A DNA stretch of 64,000 bases. It comes from a bacterium (GTDB lineage: Bacteria; Myxococcota_A; Bradymonadia; UBA7976; UBA1532). The DNA is taken from contig JAUHYW010000036.1 in the NCBI GenBank assembly GCA_030426085.1, positions 1 to 64,000 on the forward strand, given 5' to 3'. A model generated the notes under the pieces. The model was not told where the DNA came from. It searched no databases and saw only the letters and a program-made list of their open reading frames with translations. The position numbers were made by a program, and so were the translations under genes. Below, piece after piece: positions 7,657-16,851 of the stretch (its first letter is position 1; each line of letters begins with the position of its first letter).

Positions 7657-9864
7657 TCAGAACGGCAGACCGGTGCCCTTGCCGGTCGCCAGCGGGCGGC
7701 GGCTGCGGGCGGCCGGCGCCGGGGCCTGGGGCGGCACGTCGTCGCGCAGCGCCCGCACCCGCTCCAGCGCGTCCCGGGCCCCCGGGTGGCGGGCGACGAG
7801 CCGATCGAGCAGGCCGGGCAGCCCCCGGTGCACCGCCGGCGCGCTGAGCACCCCCCGCAGCGTCGTCGCCGCGCCGCTGGACAACGCGCCGGCCCGGGCC
7901 ACCCCGTGCACCAGCATCACCGCCCGATCCCACGCCTCGGCGGCGCCCTCGTCGATGAAGCGGCTGCGGGCCTCGTCCTGCTCGGGCAGCCCGACGAGCA
8001 CCTGGAGCCGAGCCCGGGTCACCGCCACGTAGAACAGCCGCCGCTCGGCCTCGATGAGCGCTGTGCGGGGCAGGGCCCGGTCGGGATCGAGCAGGTTCTC
8101 GACCTCCGGATCACCGTCGCGGACGTGGGGGCAGGTCCCTTCGGCCACGTCGGGCAGGATGACCCGCTGCCACTCCAGCCCCTTCGCCCGGAAGATGCTC
8201 GTGATGCGCAGGCACTGATCGGGCGGCAGGCCTTGGCGGGTGTCGTACTCCCGGGCGAAGGCCTCGGCCTCGGCCAGCGGCACCGCGCGGGCGGCCAGGA
8301 GCTGCTCGAAGGCGGCGAGCATGCCCAGGCCGGCGGCGACCTTCTCCGCGGGCTGCCACTCGGTCAGCCACGCTTCGAAGTCCACCTCCCGCCGGATGAG
8401 CGCCGACGCGGCGCCCGCCGAGCCCTCGCGCCCGGCGTCCCGCGCCTCTTCGAGCACATCGGCCAGATCGGCCAGCGCCTCGGCCGCCCGCTCGGTCAGG
8501 CCCGAGGCCATCAGCCCGTGGGTCGCCCGCAGGCAGTCCCCGATGGTCGATCCCCCGGCCAGCGAGCGGTGCAGGACCCGGCTGAAGCCCCGCTTGAGCA
8601 CGTACCGGGTCGGCTTGTCGACGACCCACTCCAGCGCCTCGATGGCCGGCCCGTCGAGCGGGGCGTCGACCCGATGGGCCAGCCACAGATAATGCCGCAG
8701 CGTGCGCACCGGCAGCGTATCGAGCAGCGACCGCTCGCCGGCCACGAAGAACGGGATCTGGCGGGCGATGAGCCGGGCTTGCAGGGTGTGGGACTGGGCG
8801 AACAGCCGCACGAGCACCACCATGTCGCCCAGGGGGGTGCCCTCGTCGACCAGCCGGGCGATGGCGTCCGCCAGGCACATCGTGGCCGGCGCCAGCGTCA
8901 CCCGCCCCTCGCGCAGCGGATCGGCGGCGACCAGCGGCTTCTCGACCCGCTCGACGTTGTGGGCGATGGCGCTCGCCGCCACCCGGGCGATGGTCGGCCC
9001 GAAGCGGAACGAGCGGGTCAGGCGGTAGGTGCGGTGGGGCTTGCCGGCGAAGGTCTCCCGGAAGACCGTCTTGATGTAGGCCGAGCGGGCCCCCCGCCAC
9101 TCGTAGATGCATTGATCGTCGTCGCCGACCACCATCACCCGCGCCCGCTGCCCGGCGATCAGCTTCGCCAGCCGCTGCTGGGCGTGGTTGACGTCCTGGA
9201 ACTCGTCGATGACCAGATGATCCAGCCGATCGCAGAGCGTGCGCTGCGCCAGCGGGCTGCCCTCGATGAGCCGCACCGCCTCGCCGATCTGGTCGTCGAA
9301 GGTCATCCGCCGGTGCTGGCGCCGGGCCTTCTCGAACGCCCGGTAGATCTCGACCAGCGCCGGCTGCTCGGTGCACCGGGCGTGATCCGGCGGGGTCAGC
9401 AGCCCCTTCCAGGCGTGGATCGCCGCCAGGGCCTCCTCGGCGTCTATCGGATCGACGTCGTAGCCCGCCCGCCGCCGCCGCTCGCGGATGGCCTGCTCGA
9501 CCAGCCGCAGGGCCTCCCAGTCTTCGAAGAGCCGCAGCGCCTCGATGAGCCCCTGGCGGGCGGCCCAGCCGACGATGGCGTGCCCCAGCGCGTTGAAGGT
9601 CTGCACCCGCACCCCGCGCACGCCGATGGCCGCCAGCTTGCGCTCGAAGTCCCGCCGCGCCGCCCGGTTGAACATCACCGCCCGGATGGCCCGCGGCGAG
9701 GCGCCCCGCTCGATGAGGTGGCGGACGCGGTGCACCATCGCCGTCGTCTTGCCCGAGCCGGCCACCGCGAGCACCGTCGCGTGCTGATCGAGGTCGTGCT
9801 CGACCACCGCCCGCTGCTCGTCGGTGAGCCCCTCGGCGGTGATCGGCGGGGCGCCGTCGCTCAT
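7657..9864 (-). CDS. UvrD/Rep-family SF1A DNA helicase
   Basis: A 735-residue ATP-dependent 3'-5' DNA helicase of the UvrD/Rep/PcrA group, predicted to act in DNA repair or replication restart. Motif I is AGSGKTT near residue 30, motif II is IDEFQD, motif III is GDDDQCIYEWRGA, motif V is SIFRAKGLEWQ, and motif VI is RLFYVAVTRAR. These appear in canonical order and spacing. The ATG at 9864 was chosen because it directly precedes the Q-motif-like LTDEQRAVVEHD and shares one base with the stop of the pentapeptide-repeat gene (TGATG). Frame continuing further upstream overlaps that gene and lacks helicase character. The C-terminal ~70 residues are basic and Pro-rich. Confidence 0.95.
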   Translation of the reverse strand: MSDGAPPITAEGLTDEQRAVVEHDLDQHATVLAVAGSGKTTAMVHRVRHLIERGASPRAIRAVMFNRAARRDFERKLAAIGVRGVRVQTFNALGHAIVGWAARQGLIEALRLFEDWEALRLVEQAIRERRRRAGYDVDPIDAEEALAAIHAWKGLLTPPDHARCTEQPALVEIYRAFEKARRQHRRMTFDDQIGEAVRLIEGSPLAQRTLCDRLDHLVIDEFQDVNHAQQRLAKLIAGQRARVMVVGDDDQCIYEWRGARSAYIKTVFRETFAGKPHRTYRLTRSFRFGPTIARVAASAIAHNVERVEKPLVAADPLREGRVTLAPATMCLADAIARLVDEGTPLGDMVVLVRLFAQSHTLQARLIARQIPFFVAGERSLLDTLPVRTLRHYLWLAHRVDAPLDGPAIEALEWVVDKPTRYVLKRGFSRVLHRSLAGGSTIGDCLRATHGLMASGLTERAAEALADLADVLEEARDAGREGSAGAASALIRREVDFEAWLTEWQPAEKVAAGLGMLAAFEQLLAARAVPLAEAEAFAREYDTRQGLPPDQCLRITSIFRAKGLEWQRVILPDVAEGTCPHVRDGDPEVENLLDPDRALPRTALIEAERRLFYVAVTRARLQVLVGLPEQDEARSRFIDEGAAEAWDRAVMLVHGVARAGALSSGAATTLRGVLSAPAVHRGLPGLLDRLVARHPGARDALERVRALRDDVPPQAPAPAARSRRPLATGKGTGLPF

Positions 9865-10466
9865 CACGCGCCGCCGGCCAGCGCTCTCAGCTCGGGGCAG
9901 TCGAGGCCCAGCGCGGCCAGGACCGGCAGCACCGCGTCCACCGCGACCCGGGTGTTCTTCAGCGTGCAGGTCCCGGGCTCGACCAGCGCGCCGCGGGCGG
10001 TGCTCAGGTCGGCCCCGGTCAGGTTCGCGTGGCGCAGGCTGGCTCCGCCCAGATCCGAATCGGCGAACACCGCCCGGCTCAGATCGGCATGGGAGAAGTC
10101 GACCTCCCGCAGCCGGCAGCGTTCGAAGCGGGCGCCGGCGAGGGGCAGCTCGTAGAAGACGCTGTGATCCATCCGGCAGCCGGTGAACCGCAGATCGAGC
10201 CCGAACGGGCGGACGCCGGTCCAGTCGATGCCCATCAGCCGCCCGCCCTCGAAGCGCACCTCGCGCAGCCCCGACTCGGGCCACTTGCAGGTCACGAAGT
10301 CGCAGTCCACGAAGTCGCAGTCCTCGAAGCGGCAGCGGCGGAAGCGCACGCTGTCGAAGCGGCAGCGCTCGAAGCGGCAGCCCTCGAACTCAGCGCCCTC
10401 CAGGTCGGCGTCGGACAGCGCCACGTCTTCGAATCGCTCGTTTTCGGCATAGCCGGGCAGGGACAT
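9864..10466 (-). CDS. pentapeptide repeat protein
   Basis: A 200-residue protein made mostly of five-residue repeats with Leu/Phe at the centre: AEFEGCRFERCRFDS, FEDCDFVDCDF, ADLSRAVFADSDLGG and ANLTGADLSTARG. This predicts a right-handed quadrilateral beta-helix. The repeats break at about residues 75-100, giving two coils, and a short Leu-rich helix ends the chain. Qnr- and MfpA-type members mimic DNA and bind DNA gyrase; whether this one does is unknown. A GGAGG lies upstream of the start. It is coupled to the UvrD-type helicase by a one-base overlap, which suggests a nucleic-acid-related role. Confidence 0.9.
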   Translation of the reverse strand: MSLPGYAENERFEDVALSDADLEGAEFEGCRFERCRFDSVRFRRCRFEDCDFVDCDFVTCKWPESGLREVRFEGGRLMGIDWTGVRPFGLDLRFTGCRMDHSVFYELPLAGARFERCRLREVDFSHADLSRAVFADSDLGGASLRHANLTGADLSTARGALVEPGTCTLKNTRVAVDAVLPVLAALGLDCPELRALAGGA

Positions 10467-10537
10467 CGGGCCTCCGTCATTTCGGCGGGGCCACGATGAT
10501 CGACCCGAGGCCGTGGCGCAAGGGCCGGGCAGGGGAG

Positions 10538-10543
10538 TACGCT
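10538..10543 (+). promoter_or_regulatory. -10 box TACGCT, 7 nt upstream of ATG
   Basis: TACGCT ends 7 nt before the ferredoxin ATG. A purine-rich AGGGGAG lies 15 nt upstream of the ATG, too far for ordinary ribosome binding. The spacing fits leaderless transcription, as before several other genes here. Confidence 0.4.
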
Positions 10544-10550
10544 CGGCGGC

Positions 10551-10841
10551 ATGAGCACCCCCGAGAGCTGTGATCCGGAGCCGGGCAAGCTGATCCCGGT
10601 CGTCGACCACGCCCGCTGCGAGGCGAAGCGCGACTGCGTCGAGGTCTGCCCCTACGACGTCTTCGAAGTGCGCCGCATCGACGACGCCGACTTCGCCGCG
10701 CTGAGCTGGCTGGGCAAGCTGCGCAGCGTCGTGCACGGGCGGCGCACGGCCTACACCCCCCGCGCCGCCGACTGCCACGCCTGCGGGCTGTGCGTCACGA
10801 GCTGCCCCGAGCGGGCCATCAAGCTGAAGCGCGCCGGGTAG
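10551..10841 (+). CDS. two-cluster ferredoxin family protein
   Basis: A 96-residue iron-sulfur electron carrier. The C-terminal half has a complete C-x2-C-x2-C-x3-CP motif (CHACGLCVTSCP). The N-terminal half has CEAKRDCVEVCP, that is C-x5-C-x3-CP, which lacks the second Cys of a standard site and so may hold a [3Fe-4S] cluster or use another ligand. Between them is a ~35-residue insertion (LSWLGKLRSVVHGRRTAY). Short ferredoxins with this CEAKxxCVxVCPYDVFEV pattern are recurrent in bacteria, but their partners are rarely known. It is divergent from the pentapeptide/helicase operon and faces the end of the giant lipoprotein gene 6 nt away. No redox partner is adjacent. Confidence 0.9.
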   Translation: MSTPESCDPEPGKLIPVVDHARCEAKRDCVEVCPYDVFEVRRIDDADFAALSWLGKLRSVVHGRRTAYTPRAADCHACGLCVTSCPERAIKLKRAG

Positions 10842-10847
10842 CCCCCG

Positions 10848-13800
10848 CTACTGCTGCGGCCCGTCGACCAGCCCGCACTCCAGGGCGACCGCCGGGTTGC
10901 AGCCGTCGGGCGGGTCGAAGCCCTCGGCGGCGCACTGCGCCTGGGGCCGGCGCTCGGGCTCGGCGGTGGAGCAGTCCTCGAAGCACTCGGGGTAGCCGCC
11001 GGGGTAGAGGATCTGGATCAGGTTGCACGCCTCGGCGTCCCGGCACGCCTCCTCGCAGAACGGCACGATGCGGTCGCTGCGCAGGTGCCCCGCCTGCGCC
11101 GGGTCGTAGCCCGCGGCCGGATCGGCGGCCCCCAGGTTCGAGCCGTTGCCGTCGAGATCGCAGTAGGTCACCGAGCGGCCCCCGTCCACCGAGAAGCGGA
11201 AGGCGAAGTCGTAGTCCACGATCTCGGGGTCGTCGGCGTCGTCCGGCACCGGGATCCGGGCGAAGTACTCGTCGTTGTTCGGCTCGTCGCCGGCGTAGGC
11301 CGGGTTGGAGCCCGCGTCGAACCACTGCCAGCCGTCGCCCGCGGGATCGGTGCCGTCGGGGCCCAGCCCGATCGCCGCCCGCAGGAAGGGGTTGAAGTCG
11401 TTGCGGTCGGTGCGATCGGTCGTGCCCGCCTCGTAGATGCGGCCGTAGATCTCGACCTCGTCGCCCGGGGCCACCAGCACCGACTCGGGGAACTGGAGCC
11501 GGCAGAAGTCCACCGCCTCGAGCAGCAGCGTCTCGACGATCACCCGGTAGGCGCCGGTGGGCGCGTCCGGCTGGCCGCTCGCCGCCACCACCACCAGCAG
11601 CTCGTCGGGCGCGATGGTCACCTCGTCGAGCGGCTCGCCCTGCACGCAGCCGCCCGCCGGGTCGAAGGGCGTCCGGAAGACGTGCAGCGTGCCCGCCCGC
11701 CCCGCCGGCCAGATGCCGCTGATGCGCAGCCGCTGCGCCGCGCCGGTGCGGTTGACGATGTGCAGCGCGTCGTAGGCGTGCGCTCCGCCGTCGCCCGGGC
11801 CGCAGTCGGCGGCCGGGGTGTCCCAGGTGGGGTCGTCGGCGGTGAGCCGGCTGTCGATGGAGACCGACTGCTGCTGCGCCGCGATGGGCACCGCGCAGTC
11901 GGGCCCGAAGGCGCAGTCGGCGTCGTCGCAGTCGACGTCGCCGTCCCGATCCTCGTCGGCGCCGTTGTCGCAGATCTCGGCCGGCAGCACCCCGCACTGC
12001 CCGTCGAGGCACACCTCGTCCGCCGGGCAGCCGGCGTCGTCCCGGCAGCCGGCCACGCAGACGTCGGGCTCGCAGATGCTGCCCGGCGGGCACTGCCCGT
12101 CGTCCCGGCAGCCCTCGATGCAGATCATGTCCTCGCAGATGGCGCCCGGCCCGCAGTTCTCGTCGATCCGGCAGCCGGCGGTGCACGCCCCGCCCTCGCA
12201 GATGGAGCCCGCCGGGCAGCCGGCGTCGACCCGGCAGCCGTCGGCGCAGGCGTTGGCCTCGCAGATGCGGCCCGGCCCGCAGCCCTCGTCGTCCCGGCAG
12301 CCGACCACGCACGCCAGCTCTTCGGCCTCGCAGATGCGGTCGGGCCCGCAGTCCTCGTCGGCCCGGCAGCCCGCGCGGCACGCCTGGGCATCGCAGATCT
12401 CGCCCGGCGCGCACTGTCCGTCTTCCCGGCAGCCCGCCACGCAGGTCAGCAGCGCGTCGTCGCAGATCTGCCCCGCCTCGCACTGCGCGTCGTCCCGGCA
12501 GCCGTCGATGCACACCCGCTCGACGCAGATCTGACCCCCGGCGCAGGCCCCGTCCACCAGACACTCGGCGCAGGCGTCGGCCGGATCGCAGTCCGGGTCG
12601 TCGCAGTCGACCAGCCCGTCCTCGTCGTTGTCCTCGACGTCGTCGCAGATCTCGCCGCCGAAGCACTCGCCGTTCAGGCAGACCGCGCCGCCGGTGCAGT
12701 GCCCGTCGACCCGGCACTGGCCCACCGGCAGGCACACCAGCCCGACGTCCTCGTCGTGATCGGAGTCGCTGCTGCCCAGCGGGGACGACCCGCAGTCGAG
12801 CAGCATCTCCTCTTCGCCGGTGCAGGCCACCTCGTCCATCCAGATGGTGCCCGTCCCGCCGCCGTACTCCTCGAGGACCTCCTGCGCGGCGGGGAAGCCG
12901 AGCTGGCGGCAGGCCACGTCGGCGTCGGCCAGGCCGAAGTTGTCGTCCGAGATCGTGCCCCAGCGCCCGTTGTAGCGCATCTCGAGCCGGCCGTTGCCGT
13001 TGCCGAAGCCGTCGACCAGCCGCAGCTCGCCCCGCCGCTCGCGGCAGATGGGATCGTCCACGCAGTCGAAGTCCGAGCAGTCCAGCGAGCCGTCCTGATC
13101 GTCGTCGACCCCATCGTCGCACACCTCGGGCGCCCGCTCGGCCCGCTCGCGCACGAAGATGAACCACTGCCCGTCGCGCACCCCGGCCTGCCCGCACTTC
13201 AGCCGGCCGCCGTCCTCGCCCCAGTCGGTGCCGTCGTTGATGTCGCTCTTCATGCCCCGGTCGTCGAAGTCGACCGAGAAGTCCTGGGTGTCGCCGCAGG
13301 CGTCCTCGCCCTCGAGGGTGCCCGCCGACCACGCCGTGTTGGCCCCGATGACCTCACCGGTGAGGTTGTTGCGCCGCTGGGGCGGGGGCTCGTCGAAGCC
13401 GACCCCGTTGTCCTCCGAGAAGCAGCTCTCGGCGTCGGTGGCCGCCGCGGCGAACTCGGCGTACCACGGCGTACCGTAGAACGAGAGGTCGACCTGCATC
13501 GGGGCGTTGGCCGCCCCCGCCAGCGCCCGGCAGGCGAAGCGGATGTCGGTCGTCGGCCCGAAGTCGAGCCCGTTGAACACCGCCGGGTTGCCCCCGGCCG
13601 GGGCCAGGGTCGTCAGGTCGGCGTAGTAGGGGACCCCGTAGTCGTCGAGGGTCGTGCCCGCCGTGCTGGCGACCAGCGTCCAGCCGCCGCCGTCGGTCGC
13701 CATGTCGCAGTACAGATCGGCCACCCCGCCGTCGGCGGTGCGGATGAGGTACACCCCGCTGGCCGCCTGCCCCGCGTTCAGCGCCGCGAGGCAGCTCGGC

Positions 13801-15557
13801 CAGGCACAGAAGGGATCGCGCTCGCAGTCCTCGACGTCGTCGCAGTCGGTCGCGCCGTCGTCGTCGTTGTCCAGCCCGTCGCCGCAGATCTCGGGGCAGA
13901 CCCCGGCCTCGTCGGCCCGCCCGTCGCAGTCGTTGTCGATCCCGTCGCACAGCTCGTCGCCCGCCTGCCCGGCCACCGCGTCGCACACCACGCCCTCGGG
14001 GCTGCACACGTTGGCCCCGTCGGCCGCGCAGGCGCCCACGCCCACGGTGCACGCCTCGCCGAGCCCGGCGACGTCGTCCACCGCGCCGTTGCAGTCGTCG
14101 TCCGCGCCGTTGCAGATCTCTTCGGTCGGATCACCCGGCGCCACGTCGCACTCGAGGTCGCCATCGCCGCACACCTGCGCCCCGTCGCGGGCGCAGGCGC
14201 CGACGCCCACCGAGCAGGCGTCGCCCACCCCGAAGACATCGTCGAGCACCCCGTTGCAGTCATCGTCGATGCCATTGCACGACTCGATGCTCGGCGGCCG
14301 CAGGTCGGCCTGACACACCAGCTCGCCCACCGCCAGATCACACGCCTGGATGCCCGGCGCGGCGCACGCCCCCAGCCCGCCCTGGCAGGGCAGCCCGGCG
14401 CCGTCCACGTCGTCGATCAGGCCGTCGCAGTCATCGTCGATGCCATTGCACAGCTCGTCCGACGGGGCCCCCGGCTCGACGTCGCACACCACCATCTGCG
14501 CGTCGCCGTCGCACACCCGGGTGCCGGTCTCGGCGCAGGCCCCGGTGCCCACGGTGCACGCCTCGCCGGTGCCCGGGGCGTCGTCGACCACCCCGTTGCA
14601 GTCGTTGTCGACGCCGTCGCACACCTCGACCCCGGGCAGCGTCTGGCCCATGCAGCCCTCGAGCCCCAGGCCGTCGTCCCGGCAGCGGCCCACGCCGGCC
14701 TCGCAGCGCCCCACGCCCTCGGTCTCGTCGGGCCCGTCGTAGCACGGCGAGAACTCGCCCGGGGTGCAGACGCAGCCCTCGGGGGGATCGTTGACCGCGC
14801 CGTTGCAGTCCAGATCACCGCCCTCGCACGACTCCTCGGCCGGCAGCACCTGCCCCTCGCAGGCCCCGAACCGCCCCTCGCTGCACGTCGAGACCCCGCC
14901 GGTGCAGGCCCCGACGCCCTCGGTCGCCGCCGGCCCGTCGTAGCACGGCTGAGCCAGCGGCCCGCCGGCCTCGCTCTCGTCGGTGCGCCCGTCGCAGTCG
15001 TTGTCCAGCCCGTCGCAGATCTCCTCGACCGGGCTGGCGGTGCCGCTGCACAGCACCTGCCCGTCGGCGCACAGCGTGCGCCCGGCGTTGCACGCGCCCG
15101 CATCACCGGTGTCGCACAGCTCGCCGCTGGGCACCTCCTCGTCGATGGCGTCGTCGCAGTCGTTGTCCTCGCCGTCGCAGATCTCTTCGCCCGGCGCGGC
15201 GGCCAGGGCGTCGCAGATGGCGCCCACCCCGTCGAAGGTGCACACGATGCGCCCCTCGCGGCGGCAGGCCCCGTTGCCCATGTGGCACGCCGTGCCGACG
15301 CCGGGGAAGCCCTCGTCCACATCGCCATCGCAGTCGTTGTCGGTCAGATCGCAGATCTCGGGCAGCGCGCCGCACGAGCCGAAGCGCCCCCGCACGCAGA
15401 GCTGGACCCCGGGGCAGCCCTCTTCCCGCAGGCAGGCCTGCTCGTCGCCCTCCTCGCACTCGGGTGGCGGCTCCGCGTCACCGCCCGCCCGATCACCCGC
15501 GTCGTCGCAACCCGCAATCAGAACGACGGCGGCCAGCGCCCACAGCCCAGACCTCAT
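10848..15557 (-). CDS. giant Cys-rich surface lipoprotein: MopE repeats, fibrinogen-like, SRCR and EB-like repeats
   Basis: A 1569-residue predicted outer-surface lipoprotein; the signal peptide ends in a perfect lipobox, LIAGC (Cys17). Residues ~60-580 carry nine MopE motifs (ExCDGxDNDCDGxxDE type) separated by Cys-rich spacers such as GTGEACTVGTGAC. Residues ~585-803 are fibrinogen-C-like: ASGVYLIR, then YCDMATDGGGWTLVAS. Residues ~842-941 match a scavenger-receptor Cys-rich (SRCR) domain: LRLVDG, GRLEMRYNGRWGTISDDN, ACRQLGF, IWMDEVACTG, then C. Residues ~946-1190 are about ten ~22-residue repeats of form CRxDxxCxxGxICxxxxC. Four variant DNDxDGxxDCDD motifs punctuate the chain, and a ~380-residue unrecognised beta-rich C-terminus follows. 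ATG 15557 is preferred over an upstream TTG at 15617. Adhesion or binding of glycans or proteins is inferred. Confidence 0.9.
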   Translation of the reverse strand: MRSGLWALAAVVLIAGCDDAGDRAGGDAEPPPECEEGDEQACLREEGCPGVQLCVRGRFGSCGALPEICDLTDNDCDGDVDEGFPGVGTACHMGNGACRREGRIVCTFDGVGAICDALAAAPGEEICDGEDNDCDDAIDEEVPSGELCDTGDAGACNAGRTLCADGQVLCSGTASPVEEICDGLDNDCDGRTDESEAGGPLAQPCYDGPAATEGVGACTGGVSTCSEGRFGACEGQVLPAEESCEGGDLDCNGAVNDPPEGCVCTPGEFSPCYDGPDETEGVGRCEAGVGRCRDDGLGLEGCMGQTLPGVEVCDGVDNDCNGVVDDAPGTGEACTVGTGACAETGTRVCDGDAQMVVCDVEPGAPSDELCNGIDDDCDGLIDDVDGAGLPCQGGLGACAAPGIQACDLAVGELVCQADLRPPSIESCNGIDDDCNGVLDDVFGVGDACSVGVGACARDGAQVCGDGDLECDVAPGDPTEEICNGADDDCNGAVDDVAGLGEACTVGVGACAADGANVCSPEGVVCDAVAGQAGDELCDGIDNDCDGRADEAGVCPEICGDGLDNDDDGATDCDDVEDCERDPFCAWPSCLAALNAGQAASGVYLIRTADGGVADLYCDMATDGGGWTLVASTAGTTLDDYGVPYYADLTTLAPAGGNPAVFNGLDFGPTTDIRFACRALAGAANAPMQVDLSFYGTPWYAEFAAAATDAESCFSEDNGVGFDEPPPQRRNNLTGEVIGANTAWSAGTLEGEDACGDTQDFSVDFDDRGMKSDINDGTDWGEDGGRLKCGQAGVRDGQWFIFVRERAERAPEVCDDGVDDDQDGSLDCSDFDCVDDPICRERRGELRLVDGFGNGNGRLEMRYNGRWGTISDDNFGLADADVACRQLGFPAAQEVLEEYGGGTGTIWMDEVACTGEEEMLLDCGSSPLGSSDSDHDEDVGLVCLPVGQCRVDGHCTGGAVCLNGECFGGEICDDVEDNDEDGLVDCDDPDCDPADACAECLVDGACAGGQICVERVCIDGCRDDAQCEAGQICDDALLTCVAGCREDGQCAPGEICDAQACRAGCRADEDCGPDRICEAEELACVVGCRDDEGCGPGRICEANACADGCRVDAGCPAGSICEGGACTAGCRIDENCGPGAICEDMICIEGCRDDGQCPPGSICEPDVCVAGCRDDAGCPADEVCLDGQCGVLPAEICDNGADEDRDGDVDCDDADCAFGPDCAVPIAAQQQSVSIDSRLTADDPTWDTPAADCGPGDGGAHAYDALHIVNRTGAAQRLRISGIWPAGRAGTLHVFRTPFDPAGGCVQGEPLDEVTIAPDELLVVVAASGQPDAPTGAYRVIVETLLLEAVDFCRLQFPESVLVAPGDEVEIYGRIYEAGTTDRTDRNDFNPFLRAAIGLGPDGTDPAGDGWQWFDAGSNPAYAGDEPNNDEYFARIPVPDDADDPEIVDYDFAFRFSVDGGRSVTYCDLDGNGSNLGAADPAAGYDPAQAGHLRSDRIVPFCEEACRDAEACNLIQILYPGGYPECFEDCSTAEPERRPQAQCAAEGFDPPDGCNPAVALECGLVDGPQQ

Positions 15558-15689
15558 TGTGCCACGCACCTGGTACTCCCCCGGAAGCGAACCGGGGCCC
15601 GACGCCGATGCGGGCAAACCCGGATACTGATGTCCTCAGGAGTACACCATCGCCCACCGCCCCGGGCAAGATCCACTGACGAGACCGGC

Positions 15690-16724
15690 TCAGCCCCCGA
15701 GCCACGTCCAGACGACGAAGCCGACGTAGAGCGCCACCAGCACCACGCCCTCGGCCCGGCTGAGCACCCGGTTCGTGATCTGGAAGACCATCAGCAGCAC
15801 CGCGGTCGACATCAGCCCGATCGTCGACCACCACAGCCCGTCGGTGCCCACGACCACCGTCTCGCCGAGGGCCACGATCGCCACCATCCACGGCACGCCC
15901 AGGCCCACCAGCACGTCGAAGATGTTCGAGCCCACCGCGTTGGCCACCGCCATCTCGCCCCGCCCCTGGCGGGCCACCACCACCGACGCGATCAGATCGG
16001 GCACGCTCGTCGCCGCCGCCAATATGGTCAGGGCCACCACCACCGGCGGGATGCCCACCGCCGCGCTGAAGACCAGCGCCGCGTCGACCAGGACCCAGCA
16101 GATGCCGGCGATGAGCGCCAGGGCCACCACGAAGGCCCGCACGTAGTTCACCGCGGGCTTGCCGGTGAAGAGCTCGATGACCGCCACCACCATCGCCTGG
16201 AGCGGCGCCGGCTGGTGGCCCGTCGCCTCGTCGTCGACCTCGATGGGCGCCGGCTCGTCGTCCCGGGGCCAGAAGTAGAGGATGGCCAGATAGCCGGCGT
16301 ACAGCGCCACGAAGACGCCCGCTTCGAGCAGGGTGATCGCGCCGTCGCCGAAGGCCCACAAGAGCGCGCCCACGCTGACCACGTAGGTCAGGCCGTCCCG
16401 CAGGACCACCTGCACCCGGCACACCGCCGGCCGCACGATGGCCGAGACCCCGGTGATGACCAGGATGTTGAACAGCGCCGAGCCGACGATGGTGCCGATG
16501 CCCAGGTCGGCGTGGGCCCCGCCCTCCTTGAACAGCGCCGTCAGCGCGATGATCAGCTCGGGGGCCGACGAGCCCATCGCCATCAGCGACGCCCCGGCCA
16601 CGCTCGCCGGCAGGGCGAGGCGCGCCGAGATGGCGTCGAGGCTGACGACGAAGACGCGGTCGGTGATGATCGCCAGCAGCCACACGCACAGCGCGAGGAC
16701 CGCCGCAGAGAGCAGCGCGGTCAA
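15690..16724 (-). CDS. CaCA-superfamily sodium/calcium exchanger (NCKX-like)
   Basis: A 344-residue integral inner-membrane cation exchanger with about ten hydrophobic helices in two inverted halves. The alpha-1 repeat contains GSSAPELIIALTALF and GTIVGSALFNIL. The alpha-2 repeat contains ATSVPDLIASVVVARQGRG, then MAVANAVGSNIFD and LVGLGVPW, closely resembling K+-dependent Na+/Ca2+ exchangers, where Asp replaces the Glu of ordinary NCX. A ~40-residue acidic cytoplasmic loop (DDEPAPIEVDDEATG) separates the halves. The start is a TTG at 16724 because GAGGAGG precedes it by 5 nt; a longer in-frame upstream stretch is Arg-rich and does not look coding. It is divergent from rtcB. Confidence 0.9.
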   Translation of the reverse strand: MTALLSAAVLALCVWLLAIITDRVFVVSLDAISARLALPASVAGASLMAMGSSAPELIIALTALFKEGGAHADLGIGTIVGSALFNILVITGVSAIVRPAVCRVQVVLRDGLTYVVSVGALLWAFGDGAITLLEAGVFVALYAGYLAILYFWPRDDEPAPIEVDDEATGHQPAPLQAMVVAVIELFTGKPAVNYVRAFVVALALIAGICWVLVDAALVFSAAVGIPPVVVALTILAAATSVPDLIASVVVARQGRGEMAVANAVGSNIFDVLVGLGVPWMVAIVALGETVVVGTDGLWWSTIGLMSTAVLLMVFQITNRVLSRAEGVVLVALYVGFVVWTWLGG

Positions 16725-16851
16725 GGCATCCTCCTCGAAGTCGACGAGCGGGAGTTCGACGCCCCGGCCGCGGCGCCGGTCGCGCCCCACCCCGTCGCGC
16801 CGGTTGAACTCGCCGACGCCGCGCCCGAATATGGGCCTCGAGGAGCGCCCC

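Noticed and set aside
10848-15557. Repeated GATCTCG/CAGTCGTCGTC-like DNA units suggesting a repeat array or CRISPR
   Set aside because: The periodicity comes from protein-level Cys/Asp repeats, units vary at silent positions, and there are no constant-length spacers.
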